NCBI RefSeq assembly: GCF_001468285.1
Contig: NZ_LNSB01000002.1
Coordinates: 62,001 to 126,000 of the forward strand
Source: Sphingopyxis sp. HIX
GTDB taxonomy: Bacteria > Pseudomonadota > Alphaproteobacteria > Sphingomonadales > Sphingomonadaceae
Length of the DNA stretch: 64,000 nt
Reading direction: 5' to 3'
Part shown: in pieces, positions 7,224-15,120 of the stretch
How the letters are laid out: every line of letters begins with the position of its first letter
Numbering within the stretch: position 1 is the stretch's first letter
Translations under genes and position numbers: made by a program
The notes under the pieces: generated by a model
What the model saw: the letters and a program-made list of their open reading frames with translations, nothing else
Told to the model about the DNA's origin: nothing
Database searches by the model: none

Positions 7224-10000
7224 GCGTTTGCCCCCGCCCTGCGTCTTCTGGTTTCGCCCTGCGAAGTGGTCATCTTCGTGTAAAGATCGAACAGTTTCTC
7301 CAGCCGCTCGGTATCATTGCGAAATCTCCGCCCGATATAGATGCGCTCCAGAACCTCGTCGTTGTGCTCGTGCGCCTGCCGCAGGTCAGACGGCATGTGC
7401 TCGGGCTCATAGAGATCTGCAATCGTTGCAGGAAAATGGGCCTCACGGGCGAGGAGAATATCTTCCGCGCATCGTGTCAGATCAGCCTTGTTCTTGTCGG
7501 TGAGGATTGGAACCGGAAAGGTGTTCCAGCCAATCGTATTCGAGTATCGGAAGTCCGTTTTTAGCTTTCCGCAGACGGTGGCGACCCAGACCAGATGAAG
7601 CCGCGACGCCACGATCGACATATTCCACAACGGTGCATCGTAGAGGGCGAACAACAGATCGCTTACGATCGTCTCCCGATCGAAAAGATGCACGGGCAGG
7701 TAGGGGCGTCTTTCCGACGACACTTTCGCCACGGCCAGTGTGTAGCGCTTGGCAGTGCCCGCGATCTGGACGAACCGATAGGGCTTGGAAGCGAAATCCC
7801 GAGTCGATGCGGCTGCGCTGCTGGCGCGGAAATCCCGCACGCGGGCTAACAGGGCTCGTAAATATGGGTGGGCCTCCGCAAACTCGGAGTCCTTGGCCTC
7901 GATCCAAACGCACCAGCGGGGCTTTCCCTGAATCATCTGCTCGGAGCCCAGATAGGGCCGGACGAACCGACCCAACTCGGGATACTGGTGGAGAACCTGC
8001 CTACGCTCATCTGGCGACAAGATGAAATGGCCGCCATCACGCGGCATGTTTCCAAAGAGCATTGGAGATAGACCTCCGATCGGGCTTCGTGCCGCATCGA
8101 CGGAAGTGTTGGCGCCGGCCGCAAGGTAGGCGTTGATGTTGCTCACCTGCCGCTCGGTCACCGAACCGTCATCGGCGATCGAGAACAGGCGTTTGGAAGC
8201 CGGTGCCTCCCGCGAAATGGCGACGATTGCCACAATCACGCCCGCGTTGTGGCTCGCAAGATTGGCCCATTTGAATGAGGTATGGGCAAACGAGATCTGG
8301 TGGCCGGTGCCGAAAATCAGGGGCCACAGGATCGGAACCTGTTGTCCCTGACAGACCGAATTGGTTGAAACGAACGCCGCAGCGGCGTTCGATCTCAAGC
8401 CGTAATCCGCAGCCTTCATGAACCAGCCTGCGACATAGTCTAGGGACTTCCATGCGGGCGTGCGACTGTCAAAAATCGCCCTTAAATCGTCCTTCTGATC
8501 CTCGTTCTGCCACTTACTTCCGAGGTAAGGCGGGTTACCACAAATGTACGTTTCGCCACCCTCATTCTCGAAGTCGATTTGAGCCTGGTCGAGCGGGATG
8601 CTGAATAGATCTTCACCTACCAGTTTCACCCCTGTTCCGGTTGGAGGGCAAATGCTTAGCCAATCTAGGCGCAGGGCGTTGCCTCTAAAAATCCAGTTCT
8701 GGGCATCAAGCGGCAGAAGGTCCGCAAGAGCCAGCTTTTGGCCTCGATAGAGCACGTCGCACTGGTACTCTGCAATTATGAGCGCAAGTCTCGCAATCTC
8801 TGCAGGGAAGTCACGCAACTCGATACCGCGGAAGTTCGTCACCGGGATATCAGAAGGTCGATCGGCTTCGCCACGCCGCGTGTTGATAGTGGCTTCGATA
8901 TCGCGCATTTCCTTGTAGGCAATGACAAGGAAATTTCCGCTGCCGCAGGCTGGATCGAACACTCTGATTTTCGATAAGCGTTTGCGCAGATTAAATAGCG
9001 TGCGAGCGTTGTCGCCAGCTTCTTCGAGCCGCTGCCGCAAATCATCGAGGAATAGCGGATTCAGTACCTTCAGAATGTTCGGCACGCTGGTGTAGTGCAT
9101 CCCGAGCGCACTGCGCTCTTCGTCGTCTGCGACGGCTTGGATCATCGACCCAAAAATATCGGGATTGATCTGCCTCCAGTCGAGCTTCCCTATATGGATT
9201 AAATATGATCGCGCGATCCGGCTGAAGCTCGGTACGTCCGTGTTTCCCGAGAACAGCCCGCCGTTCACGTAGGGAAACGGCTCGGCCCATCGAGGAAGAG
9301 ACGCCGAACTTCGATCTTCGCCTTTGGTGTTCATTGCGCGGAAGAGCGTGCCTATGACACTATGGGTGTTTGACGAGTCTTTCGCGCTCATCTTATCGAT
9401 TGTGTCGGTAAATAGCCTTGTCTTGCTGAAGATGTCTGTGTCTTCGGCGAAAAAGCAGAAGATCAAGCGCGCCATGAAATGATTCATGTCGGGCCGCCGC
9501 TCTGCCGTGCCCCAATCAGGATTGTCCTTCAAAAGCTCGACATAGAGGCGATTGAGGCGACTAGTCGCTCTGATGTCGAACGAGTTATCGCGGATTTGCT
9601 GAACGGTCGAAATCCCTGCAAGCGGCAGGAAGAAGCCGAAATGATCAGGAAAATCCCCATATGCGGACGCGACGGTCTCGCCGCTCTCGATATCTTCCGC
9701 CTCGAACATATCGCCATCCGTCGCGAGCACGAACTTCGCCTTGGCCCGCGAGGTGGCTGGACTGGCCCTTAGCGCGAGAAGGGTTTTCGTGACCTCTCCC
9801 ACGGCGCAGCTAACGATATGGATGTTGTTAGTTTGGAGGACTCCGCCCATGTCCGACTTGTTCGACACGCCGCTTCGCAGGCGCTTGATAGTGGTTTCCT
9901 TGTTGCCGAAGGCCTCTAGAAACGCGAAGGGGAATTCCACTGGGTCGAATGGGCGCTCGGCCAAATCGCTAACGGCTTGCTCAATTTCAACCGCGTTCAT
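7220..10000 (-). CDS. MmeI-like class I SAM-dependent DNA adenine methyltransferase
   Basis: The 926-residue enzyme carries the SAM-binding motif FDPACGSGNF (348-357) and the catalytic motif IV NPPY (489-492), in the order of N6-adenine methyltransferases of the MmeI/type IIG group. The block GIELRDFPAEIARLAL follows motif I as in that family. The first 340 residues fit the N-terminal and helical spacer regions; I see no convincing D-ExK nuclease motif there, unlike MmeI itself. The C-terminal 350 residues should hold the target-recognition part. It overlaps the regulator gene (ATGA) and the helicase gene by 4 bp. I infer a modification enzyme with cleavage delegated to the downstream GIY-YIG and PLD proteins. 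Confidence 0.88.
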   Translation of the reverse strand: MNAVEIEQAVSDLAERPFDPVEFPFAFLEAFGNKETTIKRLRSGVSNKSDMGGVLQTNNIHIVSCAVGEVTKTLLALRASPATSRAKAKFVLATDGDMFEAEDIESGETVASAYGDFPDHFGFFLPLAGISTVQQIRDNSFDIRATSRLNRLYVELLKDNPDWGTAERRPDMNHFMARLIFCFFAEDTDIFSKTRLFTDTIDKMSAKDSSNTHSVIGTLFRAMNTKGEDRSSASLPRWAEPFPYVNGGLFSGNTDVPSFSRIARSYLIHIGKLDWRQINPDIFGSMIQAVADDEERSALGMHYTSVPNILKVLNPLFLDDLRQRLEEAGDNARTLFNLRKRLSKIRVFDPACGSGNFLVIAYKEMRDIEATINTRRGEADRPSDIPVTNFRGIELRDFPAEIARLALIIAEYQCDVLYRGQKLALADLLPLDAQNWIFRGNALRLDWLSICPPTGTGVKLVGEDLFSIPLDQAQIDFENEGGETYICGNPPYLGSKWQNEDQKDDLRAIFDSRTPAWKSLDYVAGWFMKAADYGLRSNAAAAFVSTNSVCQGQQVPILWPLIFGTGHQISFAHTSFKWANLASHNAGVIVAIVAISREAPASKRLFSIADDGSVTERQVSNINAYLAAGANTSVDAARSPIGGLSPMLFGNMPRDGGHFILSPDERRQVLHQYPELGRFVRPYLGSEQMIQGKPRWCVWIEAKDSEFAEAHPYLRALLARVRDFRASSAAASTRDFASKPYRFVQIAGTAKRYTLAVAKVSSERRPYLPVHLFDRETIVSDLLFALYDAPLWNMSIVASRLHLVWVATVCGKLKTDFRYSNTIGWNTFPVPILTDKNKADLTRCAEDILLAREAHFPATIADLYEPEHMPSDLRQAHEHNDEVLERIYIGRRFRNDTERLEKLFDLYTKMTTSQGETRRRRAGANA

Positions 10001-10173
10001 TTCTTCTCCGCCCCGACTCTTGAAGCGCCCGCATTACTGGTGTGCAAACTGATGTAATTCTTCATAAATTCGCGAATGACTTGTGCAGCAGGCCGGTCCT
10101 GCTCCCGGCATGCTGCTAGGAATTTCTCCCTTAAATCCCGCTCAATGCGGATGCGAAGCCCTGAGTCCTTCAT
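9997..10173 (-). CDS. Small ribbon-helix-helix-like regulator heading the defence operon
   Basis: The 58-residue basic protein begins MKDSGLRIRIERDLREKFLA and continues REQDRPAAQVIREFMKNYI, a short strand followed by two helices as in Arc/MetJ-type ribbon-helix-helix DNA-binding proteins. Its stop overlaps the methyltransferase start (ATGA), so the two are translationally coupled. I chose the ATG at 10173; an ATG at 10200 would add nine residues but lies inside the palindrome at 10180-10202. Such small proteins often repress their own operon, and the adjacent palindrome is a plausible operator. It could instead be an antitoxin-like or accessory factor. Confidence 0.7.
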   Translation of the reverse strand: MKDSGLRIRIERDLREKFLAACREQDRPAAQVIREFMKNYISLHTSNAGASRVGAEKK

Positions 10174-10179
10174 GGCCCT

Positions 10180-10202
10180 ATGTGTACCCGGCGGATACAC
10201 AT
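10180..10202. promoter_or_regulatory. Palindrome upstream of the defence operon, candidate autoregulatory operator
   Basis: The perfect 7-bp arms ATGTGTA (10180-10186) and TACACAT (10196-10202) flank a 9-bp centre. The repeat sits 7 bp upstream of the regulator start codon, overlapping the expected initiation region on the minus strand. Spacing and symmetry fit a ribbon-helix-helix operator. No promoter hexamers were identified with confidence. Confidence 0.55.
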
Positions 10203-10543
10203 GGCACCATCAATTTCGGGACTGGCGTGTCTTAATAAGCCGAAAATCGGGGGACATCTCGGTGGGGTCGGCGGCCAGGCTTTGAAAGCAAACGGTTCAC
10301 AGAACATACACCGCCGCGATGAGGCGCAGGCCTCTGCCGGCCGGGGCTGGCACTGGGCCATACAGGGAAGGCCGAGTATCGGAGCTCATCGCAGGTGATG
10401 TCCGTGCTCCAAGCCCGGCTCAAAGTTGTGGAAACTGGAGTGGGTCTACTCCGCCCCGCCGTCACAGACCAAACTGTGACGTAAGTCTGAGTAGCTTCGA
10501 ATGGGGAGCAGTCGCTCGACCCAGAAGTCAATCAAGGCAGGGA
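10203..10543. other. Non-coding gap between the defence operon and tRNA-Arg
   Basis: No convincing gene was found. It holds an 8-bp perfect inverted repeat, CGTCACAG (10460-10467) and CTGTGACG (10474-10481), with a 6-bp spacer. This gap should contain the promoter of the defence operon. A plus-strand frame that continues through the tRNA is an artefact of reading the antisense of the tRNA. Confidence 0.5.
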
Positions 10544-10620
10544 TGGCGCACCCATCAGGATTCGAACCTGAGACCTCTACCTTCGGAGGGTAGCGCTCTA
10601 TCCAGCTGAGCTATGGGTGC
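10544..10620 (-). tRNA. tRNA-Arg (anticodon CCG)
   Basis: The minus strand folds as a full cloverleaf: acceptor GCACCCA pairing with TGGGTGC, D arm GCTC/GAGC, anticodon stem CTACC/GGTAG with loop CTCCGAA (anticodon CCG, codon CGG), a 5-nt variable loop and T arm TCAGG/CCTGA with TTCGAAT. The discriminator G and the CCA end are encoded. It lies next to a 5' fragment of a second, slightly different tRNA-Arg copy and may have been brought by the island. Confidence 0.95.
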
Positions 10621-10638
10621 CTATTGCTTACGCCGTGC

Positions 10639-10743
10639 TTACGCGGAAAACCTGTGAGTTGGAAGCTCTACTCGCGTTTCTCGCAAACCTTTGTAAACGA
10701 ACTCCTTTTCGTCATCACTTAAAGACCAGCCGCCCTTGACATC
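10639..10743 (-). pseudogene. Possible truncated reading frame between the two tRNA-Arg copies
   Basis: A 34-codon open tail reads DVKGGWSLSDDEKEFVYKGL and a further 14 residues before a TAA at 10641-10639. It has no start codon of its own and runs up to the tRNA fragment. Its base composition is clearly lower in GC than the core genes, which suggests foreign DNA. I cannot name it; it may be the remnant 3' end of an integration-related gene or simply a chance frame. Confidence 0.3.
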
Positions 10744-10787
<44 letters not shown>

Positions 10788-10883
10788 GGTAGAGCGCGGC
10801 CTCTAGCAAGCAAGGGCGCTGCCAGCAATGGCCTATCGACGCTAAGCCGCGGATGTGCAAAGCGAGGCGCGCAGGGGGCAGAG

Positions 10884-11957
10884 GTGAAGGCATCCGACTA
10901 CGACTGGCCGATGGCCGCCGACCTCTATGGCGAGATGCAGCTCGAGGCGCATCCGCCCGCGCGGCACAGCTGGCGCGACTTTGCGCCGGGCATCCTCGTC
11001 ACCGCCATCGCGGCGCTTGCCGCCGCGTGGCTCGCCGACCATTATGCCGCGCCGATCGTGCTGATGGGGCTGCTGATCGGCCTCGCCCTCTCCTTCCTGT
11101 CGCAGGACAAGCGCACTCACGCGGGGCTCGACCTGATGTCGCAGACCGCGCTCCGCTTCGGCATCGTCCTCGTCGGCGCGCGGATCACCGCCGACCAGCT
11201 CGTCGACCTCGGCCCCCTGCCCTTCGCCTTGCTCGTGCTGATCATGGTCGCGGTAATCGCGGTGACCGTCGCGACCGCGCGCCTGTTCCGGCAGGACCGC
11301 CACGCCGCCTTGCTCGCGGGCGGCGCGACCGCGATCTGCGGCGCGTCGGCGGCGCTCGCGCTCTATTCGCTGATCGGCGACAAGCGCGTCGATCAGGCGC
11401 GCTTCACGCTGACGCTCGTCGGGATCACCGTGGCGAGCGCGCTGGCGATGACGCTCTACCCCGTGCTCGCGGCGCAGCTCGGCCTCAGCGACGCACAGGC
11501 GGGCTTCCTGATCGGCGCCTCGATCCACGACGTCGCGCAGGCGATCGGCGGCGGCTTTTCCTTCTCGCCCCCCGCGGGCGAGGTCGCGACGATCGTCAAG
11601 CTGACGCGCGTCGCATTGCTCGCGCCCATGCTGATGCTCGTCGGGCTGTGGCTCGCGCGGAGCGGCGGCGGCGAAGATGGAATCGGGGCGGGCAAGCACA
11701 TTCCCTTGCGCCTGCCCTGGTTCATCCTCGGCTTCCTCGCCATCGCCGCGCTCAACTCGCTCGTCGCGATCCCCAAGCCCGTCACCGACGGCGCCGCGAC
11801 CGCCGCGCAGGCGCTGCTGCTGCTCGCGATCGTCGCGACCGCGATGAAGGCGCGGCTCCACCTGCTGCTCGACCAGGGCTGGCGCAGCTTCGCGCCGATC
11901 ATCGTCGCGACGCTGACGAGTTTCCTGCTGTCGCTGGGGGCCGCGCTGTTGCTGTGA
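10884..11957 (+). CDS. YeiH-family (UPF0324) putative inner-membrane exporter
   Basis: This 357-residue protein is hydrophobic throughout and should have about ten membrane helices. Family blocks are ALRFGIVLVGARIT and GGATAICGASAALAL in the middle and IGASIHDVAQAIGGGFSFS, which is diagnostic for the YeiH/UPF0324 family of putative sulfate or sulfonate exporters. A GTG start at 10884 follows a GGGGGCAGAG stretch; an ATG at 10910 is out of frame and was not used. It is the first core gene after the tRNA fragment, and it converges on the zinc-ribbon gene with a 30-bp gap. Substrate is not known from the sequence. Confidence 0.87.
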   Translation: MKASDYDWPMAADLYGEMQLEAHPPARHSWRDFAPGILVTAIAALAAAWLADHYAAPIVLMGLLIGLALSFLSQDKRTHAGLDLMSQTALRFGIVLVGARITADQLVDLGPLPFALLVLIMVAVIAVTVATARLFRQDRHAALLAGGATAICGASAALALYSLIGDKRVDQARFTLTLVGITVASALAMTLYPVLAAQLGLSDAQAGFLIGASIHDVAQAIGGGFSFSPPAGEVATIVKLTRVALLAPMLMLVGLWLARSGGGEDGIGAGKHIPLRLPWFILGFLAIAALNSLVAIPKPVTDGAATAAQALLLLAIVATAMKARLHLLLDQGWRSFAPIIVATLTSFLLSLGAALLL

Positions 11958-11987
11958 CGCCGTGGCGTCAGGCTAAGTGTCTGGAAA

Positions 11988-12776
11988 TCAGCCCTTCGGC
12001 AACGCCCAGCTCACCGTCAGCTGCGTCGCGCGGCGCGGGATGTCGAGCTTGGCCTCGCTGAAATTGACCTTCTCGTTCGGCGGCAGCATGCGCACCGGCG
12101 GCTTGATCGTCCAGCTGTAGACGATCGTCCCCTGCGCATCGCGCAGTTCGGCAAGGATCGGCGGCACGCGTTGTTCGCGATCGGTCGGGTTGATGATCAC
12201 CCCCGACGCCGCAAAATAGATGGTGCCGTCGGCGAGTTCGCGGTGATCCTGGTTCGGCGGCAGCTCGATGACGAGGTCGGGCTCGTCGCTCATCCCCGGA
12301 ATGCCCAGCCCCTGCGCCCAGCCCGGCAGCCCGAACCAGTAGAGCCCCGCGGTCGCGGCGATCATCAGCGCCGCGGCACCGCCTGCGATCAGCGTCCAGC
12401 GCTTTGCCGGGTTGCGGCGCGGGCGGCGGAAGGGCAGCGGCGCCTCGCTGTCGGTGACGGTGACCTTCTTTTCGACCGGCGGCGTGGCAAAAGCCGCGGC
12501 GGGCGGCGCTTCGGTGGGCTCGCGCGGGGCCGGAGCCGGCGCTTCGACGCGCGGCGCGGACACCGGGACTTCGGGCGCGGCGCCCGCGGGCTGCTGCTCG
12601 ACCGGCGCGGACGCGGGCTGCGGAGCCGGAGCGGCGACGGCCGCCGCCGCGCCGCTCGCGGGCTCCTGGAACCAGCTGTGGCGGCAATTGGCGCAGCGCA
12701 CGGTGCGGCCGTTGGCGCCGATCGCCGTATCGGGAACGACGTAACGCGTGTGGCAGGCAGGACAGGCGAGGATCAT
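11988..12776 (-). CDS. MJ0042-type zinc-ribbon membrane protein with DUF3426-like tail
   Basis: The 262-residue protein starts with a zinc ribbon, [20 protein letters not shown], with Cys at 5, 8, 28 and 31. A Pro/Ala-rich linker (about 40-115) leads to a single membrane helix (about 128-150, [20 protein letters not shown]) and then a C-terminal domain of about 110 residues that resembles DUF3426. Such proteins are found next to ftsE in sphingomonads and other alphaproteobacteria. It is transcribed divergently from ftsE, with 163 bp between. Function is unknown; the orientation puts the zinc ribbon in the cytoplasm and the C-terminal domain outside the inner membrane. Confidence 0.85.
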   Translation of the reverse strand: MILACPACHTRYVVPDTAIGANGRTVRCANCRHSWFQEPASGAAAAVAAPAPQPASAPVEQQPAGAAPEVPVSAPRVEAPAPAPREPTEAPPAAAFATPPVEKKVTVTDSEAPLPFRRPRRNPAKRWTLIAGGAAALMIAATAGLYWFGLPGWAQGLGIPGMSDEPDLVIELPPNQDHRELADGTIYFAASGVIINPTDREQRVPPILAELRDAQGTIVYSWTIKPPVRMLPPNEKVNFSEAKLDIPRRATQLTVSWALPKG

Positions 12777-12939
12777 GGATTCCCTCTAAACACGGCGATT
12801 CGCGGCATGCAAGCGCCGCGTCGCCTGAGCGCCCCTACTCGGCGCTTGTCCTTGTGGGAAAGCCATGCAACAGGCGGGCCATGGGCGTCGTCCTATCCTT
12901 GCCGAGCGCGGAACGCGGGCTTCGCCGCGGCGTGACGCC

Positions 12940-13671
12940 ATGACCGACGCGGGCCCGGGCCGCGGCGGCGGCGCGATGGTCGAATTCGACCGCGTCGGGC
13001 TGCGTTACGGCCCCGATGCCGAGGTGCTCGCCGACATCAGCTTCAACCTCCAGCCGGGCAGCTTCTATTTCCTCACCGGCCCCTCGGGCGCGGGCAAGAC
13101 CTCGCTGCTCAAGATGCTCTACCTCGCGCAGCGCCCGAGCCGCGGGCTGGTCCGACTGTTCGGCGAGGACCTCGTCCATATGCCGCGCCACCGCCTGCCC
13201 GGCTTTCGCCGCCGCATCGGTGTGGTGTTCCAGGACTTCCGCCTCATTCCGCACCTCAGCGCGCGCGACAATATCGCGCTGCCGCTGCGCATCGCGGGGG
13301 TCAGCGAAGCGGATCTGTCGGGCCCGGTCGGCGAGATGCTGAGCTGGATCGGGCTCGACGAGCGCGCCCACGCCTTTCCCCCGACGCTGTCGGGCGGCGA
13401 GCAGCAGCGCGTCGCGATCGCGCGCGCCGTCATCGCGCGCCCGCAACTGCTCGTCGCCGACGAACCGACGGGCAACGTCGATCCCGAAATGGCGATGCGC
13501 CTCCTCGGCCTGTTCGAGGCGCTCAACCGCCTCGGCACCACGGTGGTCGTCGCGACGCACGACATCCATCTGATCAGCCGCATCGACAATGCGCAGATGA
13601 TGCGGCTCGAAAAGGGCCGCCTCGCCGATCCCACCGGCGCGCTGCGCTATCCGCCGGCAAACAAGATCTAG
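12940..13671 (+). CDS. ftsE: Cell-division ABC ATPase FtsE
   Basis: FtsE powers the FtsEX complex at the division septum, which controls peptidoglycan hydrolases. The protein (243 residues from the chosen ATG) has Walker A GPSGAGKTS (47-55), the ABC signature LSGGEQQR (150-157), Walker B LLVADE (170-175) and the H-loop in ATHDIH. The segment PGSFYFLTGPSGAGKTSLLK is characteristic of alphaproteobacterial FtsE. The reading frame is open further upstream; I chose 12940 (MTDAGPG), and 12976 (MVEFDRVG) is also possible. ftsX follows after 16 bp. Confidence 0.92.
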   Translation: MTDAGPGRGGGAMVEFDRVGLRYGPDAEVLADISFNLQPGSFYFLTGPSGAGKTSLLKMLYLAQRPSRGLVRLFGEDLVHMPRHRLPGFRRRIGVVFQDFRLIPHLSARDNIALPLRIAGVSEADLSGPVGEMLSWIGLDERAHAFPPTLSGGEQQRVAIARAVIARPQLLVADEPTGNVDPEMAMRLLGLFEALNRLGTTVVVATHDIHLISRIDNAQMMRLEKGRLADPTGALRYPPANKI

Positions 13672-13687
13672 GCGGGGCTTGGGCGTC

Positions 13688-14593
13688 ATGATCATCCCGC
13701 GCGTTCCCGTCCAGCACCGCCGCCTGCTGCCCGACCGCCGCCTGTCGGGGCCGACGCCATGGGTCATCGCGATATTGATGATGCTCACCCTGCTCGCCGC
13801 GGGTGCTGGCGTCGGGCTCGCGCGCGCCGCGAACAATATCGGCGATGCGATCGCCGGCCGCGTGACGGTGCAGATCGTCACCGCCAATCCCGTGACGCGC
13901 GCCGAACAGGCCGCCGCGCTCCGCCGCCAGGCCCAGGCGCAGCCCTATGTCCGCGCCGCGCGCCAGGTCGGGCAGGACGAATTGCTCGCGACGCTCGGTC
14001 AGTGGCTGGGCAGCGCGGGGGGCGACGACCCGGTGCTGCGCTCGCTGCCCCTTCCGGCTCTGGTCGATGTCGATTTCGTCGGCGGCAACCGCGCGGGCCA
14101 GTTGTCGCAACTCCGCACGCTGGTTGCAGAAGTCGCGCCCGGCGCGCGCGTCATCCCGCACGCCGAATGGCTGGGCCCGGTCGCGCGGCTGATCCGCAGC
14201 CTCGCCTGGGTCGCCGCGGGGCTCGTCCTCTTGATGACGCTCGCGAGCGGCGCGGTGGTGATCATGACCGCGCGCGCCGCGCTCGGCACCCATTATGCGA
14301 CGATCGAGATGCTCCATCTGATCGGCGCGACCGATCGCCAGATCACCCGGCTGTTCCAGCGCCGCATCGCGATCGACACCGCCTATGGCATCGCGCTCGG
14401 CACCGTCGTCGCCGCCGCGATCATCCTGCTCATCGGCTGGCAATGGTCGGGGGTCACCTCGGGGCTCGCAGCCACCGCCTCGCTCGGGCCGATGGGCTGG
14501 GTGCTCTTGCTGGCGCTGCCGCTATTGGCTATCGCGCTCGCAGCCCTGACCGCGCGGCTGACCTTGCTGTCCGCGCTCAAGAAGATTTTATGA
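13688..14593 (+). CDS. ftsX: Cell-division permease FtsX
   Basis: The 301-residue protein has a cytoplasmic N-terminus, a first membrane helix (VIAILMMLTLLAAGAGVGLA), an extracytoplasmic region of about 130 residues and three C-terminal helices, the FtsX/MacB-like permease topology. It partners FtsE, which lies directly upstream. The start is the ATG at 13688 (MIIPRVPV); a TTG three codons earlier is possible. Its stop overlaps the ATG of the YdcF-like gene (ATGA), so the downstream envelope genes are probably translated in the same operon. Confidence 0.9.
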   Translation: MIIPRVPVQHRRLLPDRRLSGPTPWVIAILMMLTLLAAGAGVGLARAANNIGDAIAGRVTVQIVTANPVTRAEQAAALRRQAQAQPYVRAARQVGQDELLATLGQWLGSAGGDDPVLRSLPLPALVDVDFVGGNRAGQLSQLRTLVAEVAPGARVIPHAEWLGPVARLIRSLAWVAAGLVLLMTLASGAVVIMTARAALGTHYATIEMLHLIGATDRQITRLFQRRIAIDTAYGIALGTVVAAAIILLIGWQWSGVTSGLAATASLGPMGWVLLLALPLLAIALAALTARLTLLSALKKIL

Positions 14594-15120
14594 TCAAGCG
14601 TATCCTCTCCCTCCTCTTCCTGGCCTGGGTACTCGGCTTCGCCTGGTTTGCGCTGCTGCCGCCCTTGCCGGCCGGCGCGCAGAAGACCGACGCGATCGTC
14701 GTGCTCACCGGCGGCCCCGGCCGCATCGACCGCGCGCTCGAGCGGCTCGAGGCCGGCGACGCCAAGCGCCTGCTGATCAGCGGGGTCGCGCGCGAGGTGA
14801 AGCCGCGCGAGCTCGCCGCCGAGTACAAGCGCCCCGAGGAGCTGTTCGACTGCTGCATCGCGCTGGGTTTCGAGGCCGAGGATACGCGCTCGAACGCGAC
14901 CGAGGTCGCGACCTGGGTTGCGCGGCGCAACTATAAGAGCGTGCGGCTGATCACCACCGACTGGCATATGCGCCGCGCCGAATATGAGCTCGCGCGCGCG
15001 GTCGGCGACAAGGTGACGATCGTCCCCGACGCGGTGCACAGCGAACCGAGCTTCGCGACGCTGTTTCGCGAATATCACAAATATCTGGCGGGGCTGGCGG
15101 GCGGTCTGCTCGGGCTTTGA
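14590..15120 (+). CDS. YdcF/SanA-like DUF218 envelope protein
   Basis: The 176-residue protein has an N-terminal membrane anchor (ILSLLFLAWVLGFAWFALL) followed by a DUF218 domain: TDAIVVLTGGPGRIDRALE, LLISGVA, DTRSNATEVATW and TTDWHMRRAEYE. DUF218 proteins include SanA and YdcF and are linked to envelope or cell-wall metabolism; no reaction can be assigned here. The start codon overlaps the ftsX stop, and the stop overlaps the plsC start. The gene order ftsE-ftsX-ydcF-plsC points to division and envelope growth. Confidence 0.87.
   Translation: MIKRILSLLFLAWVLGFAWFALLPPLPAGAQKTDAIVVLTGGPGRIDRALERLEAGDAKRLLISGVAREVKPRELAAEYKRPEELFDCCIALGFEAEDTRSNATEVATWVARRNYKSVRLITTDWHMRRAEYELARAVGDKVTIVPDAVHSEPSFATLFREYHKYLAGLAGGLLGL

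Noticed and set aside
2967-10173. DISARM as the identity of the defence operon
   Set aside because: A PLD gene and methyltransferase occur in DISARM, but the DUF1998 protein DrmB and the large helicase DrmA are missing, and GIY-YIG is not part of DISARM.
2967-10173. Type III restriction-modification (Mod/Res)
   Set aside because: The methyltransferase has MmeI-like architecture and the helicase lacks a nuclease tail; two extra nuclease-domain genes and an RHH gene are present.
10319-10609. Frame ending in THQDSNLRPLPSEGSALSS
   Set aside because: This peptide is the classic mistaken translation of the antisense of a tRNA gene.
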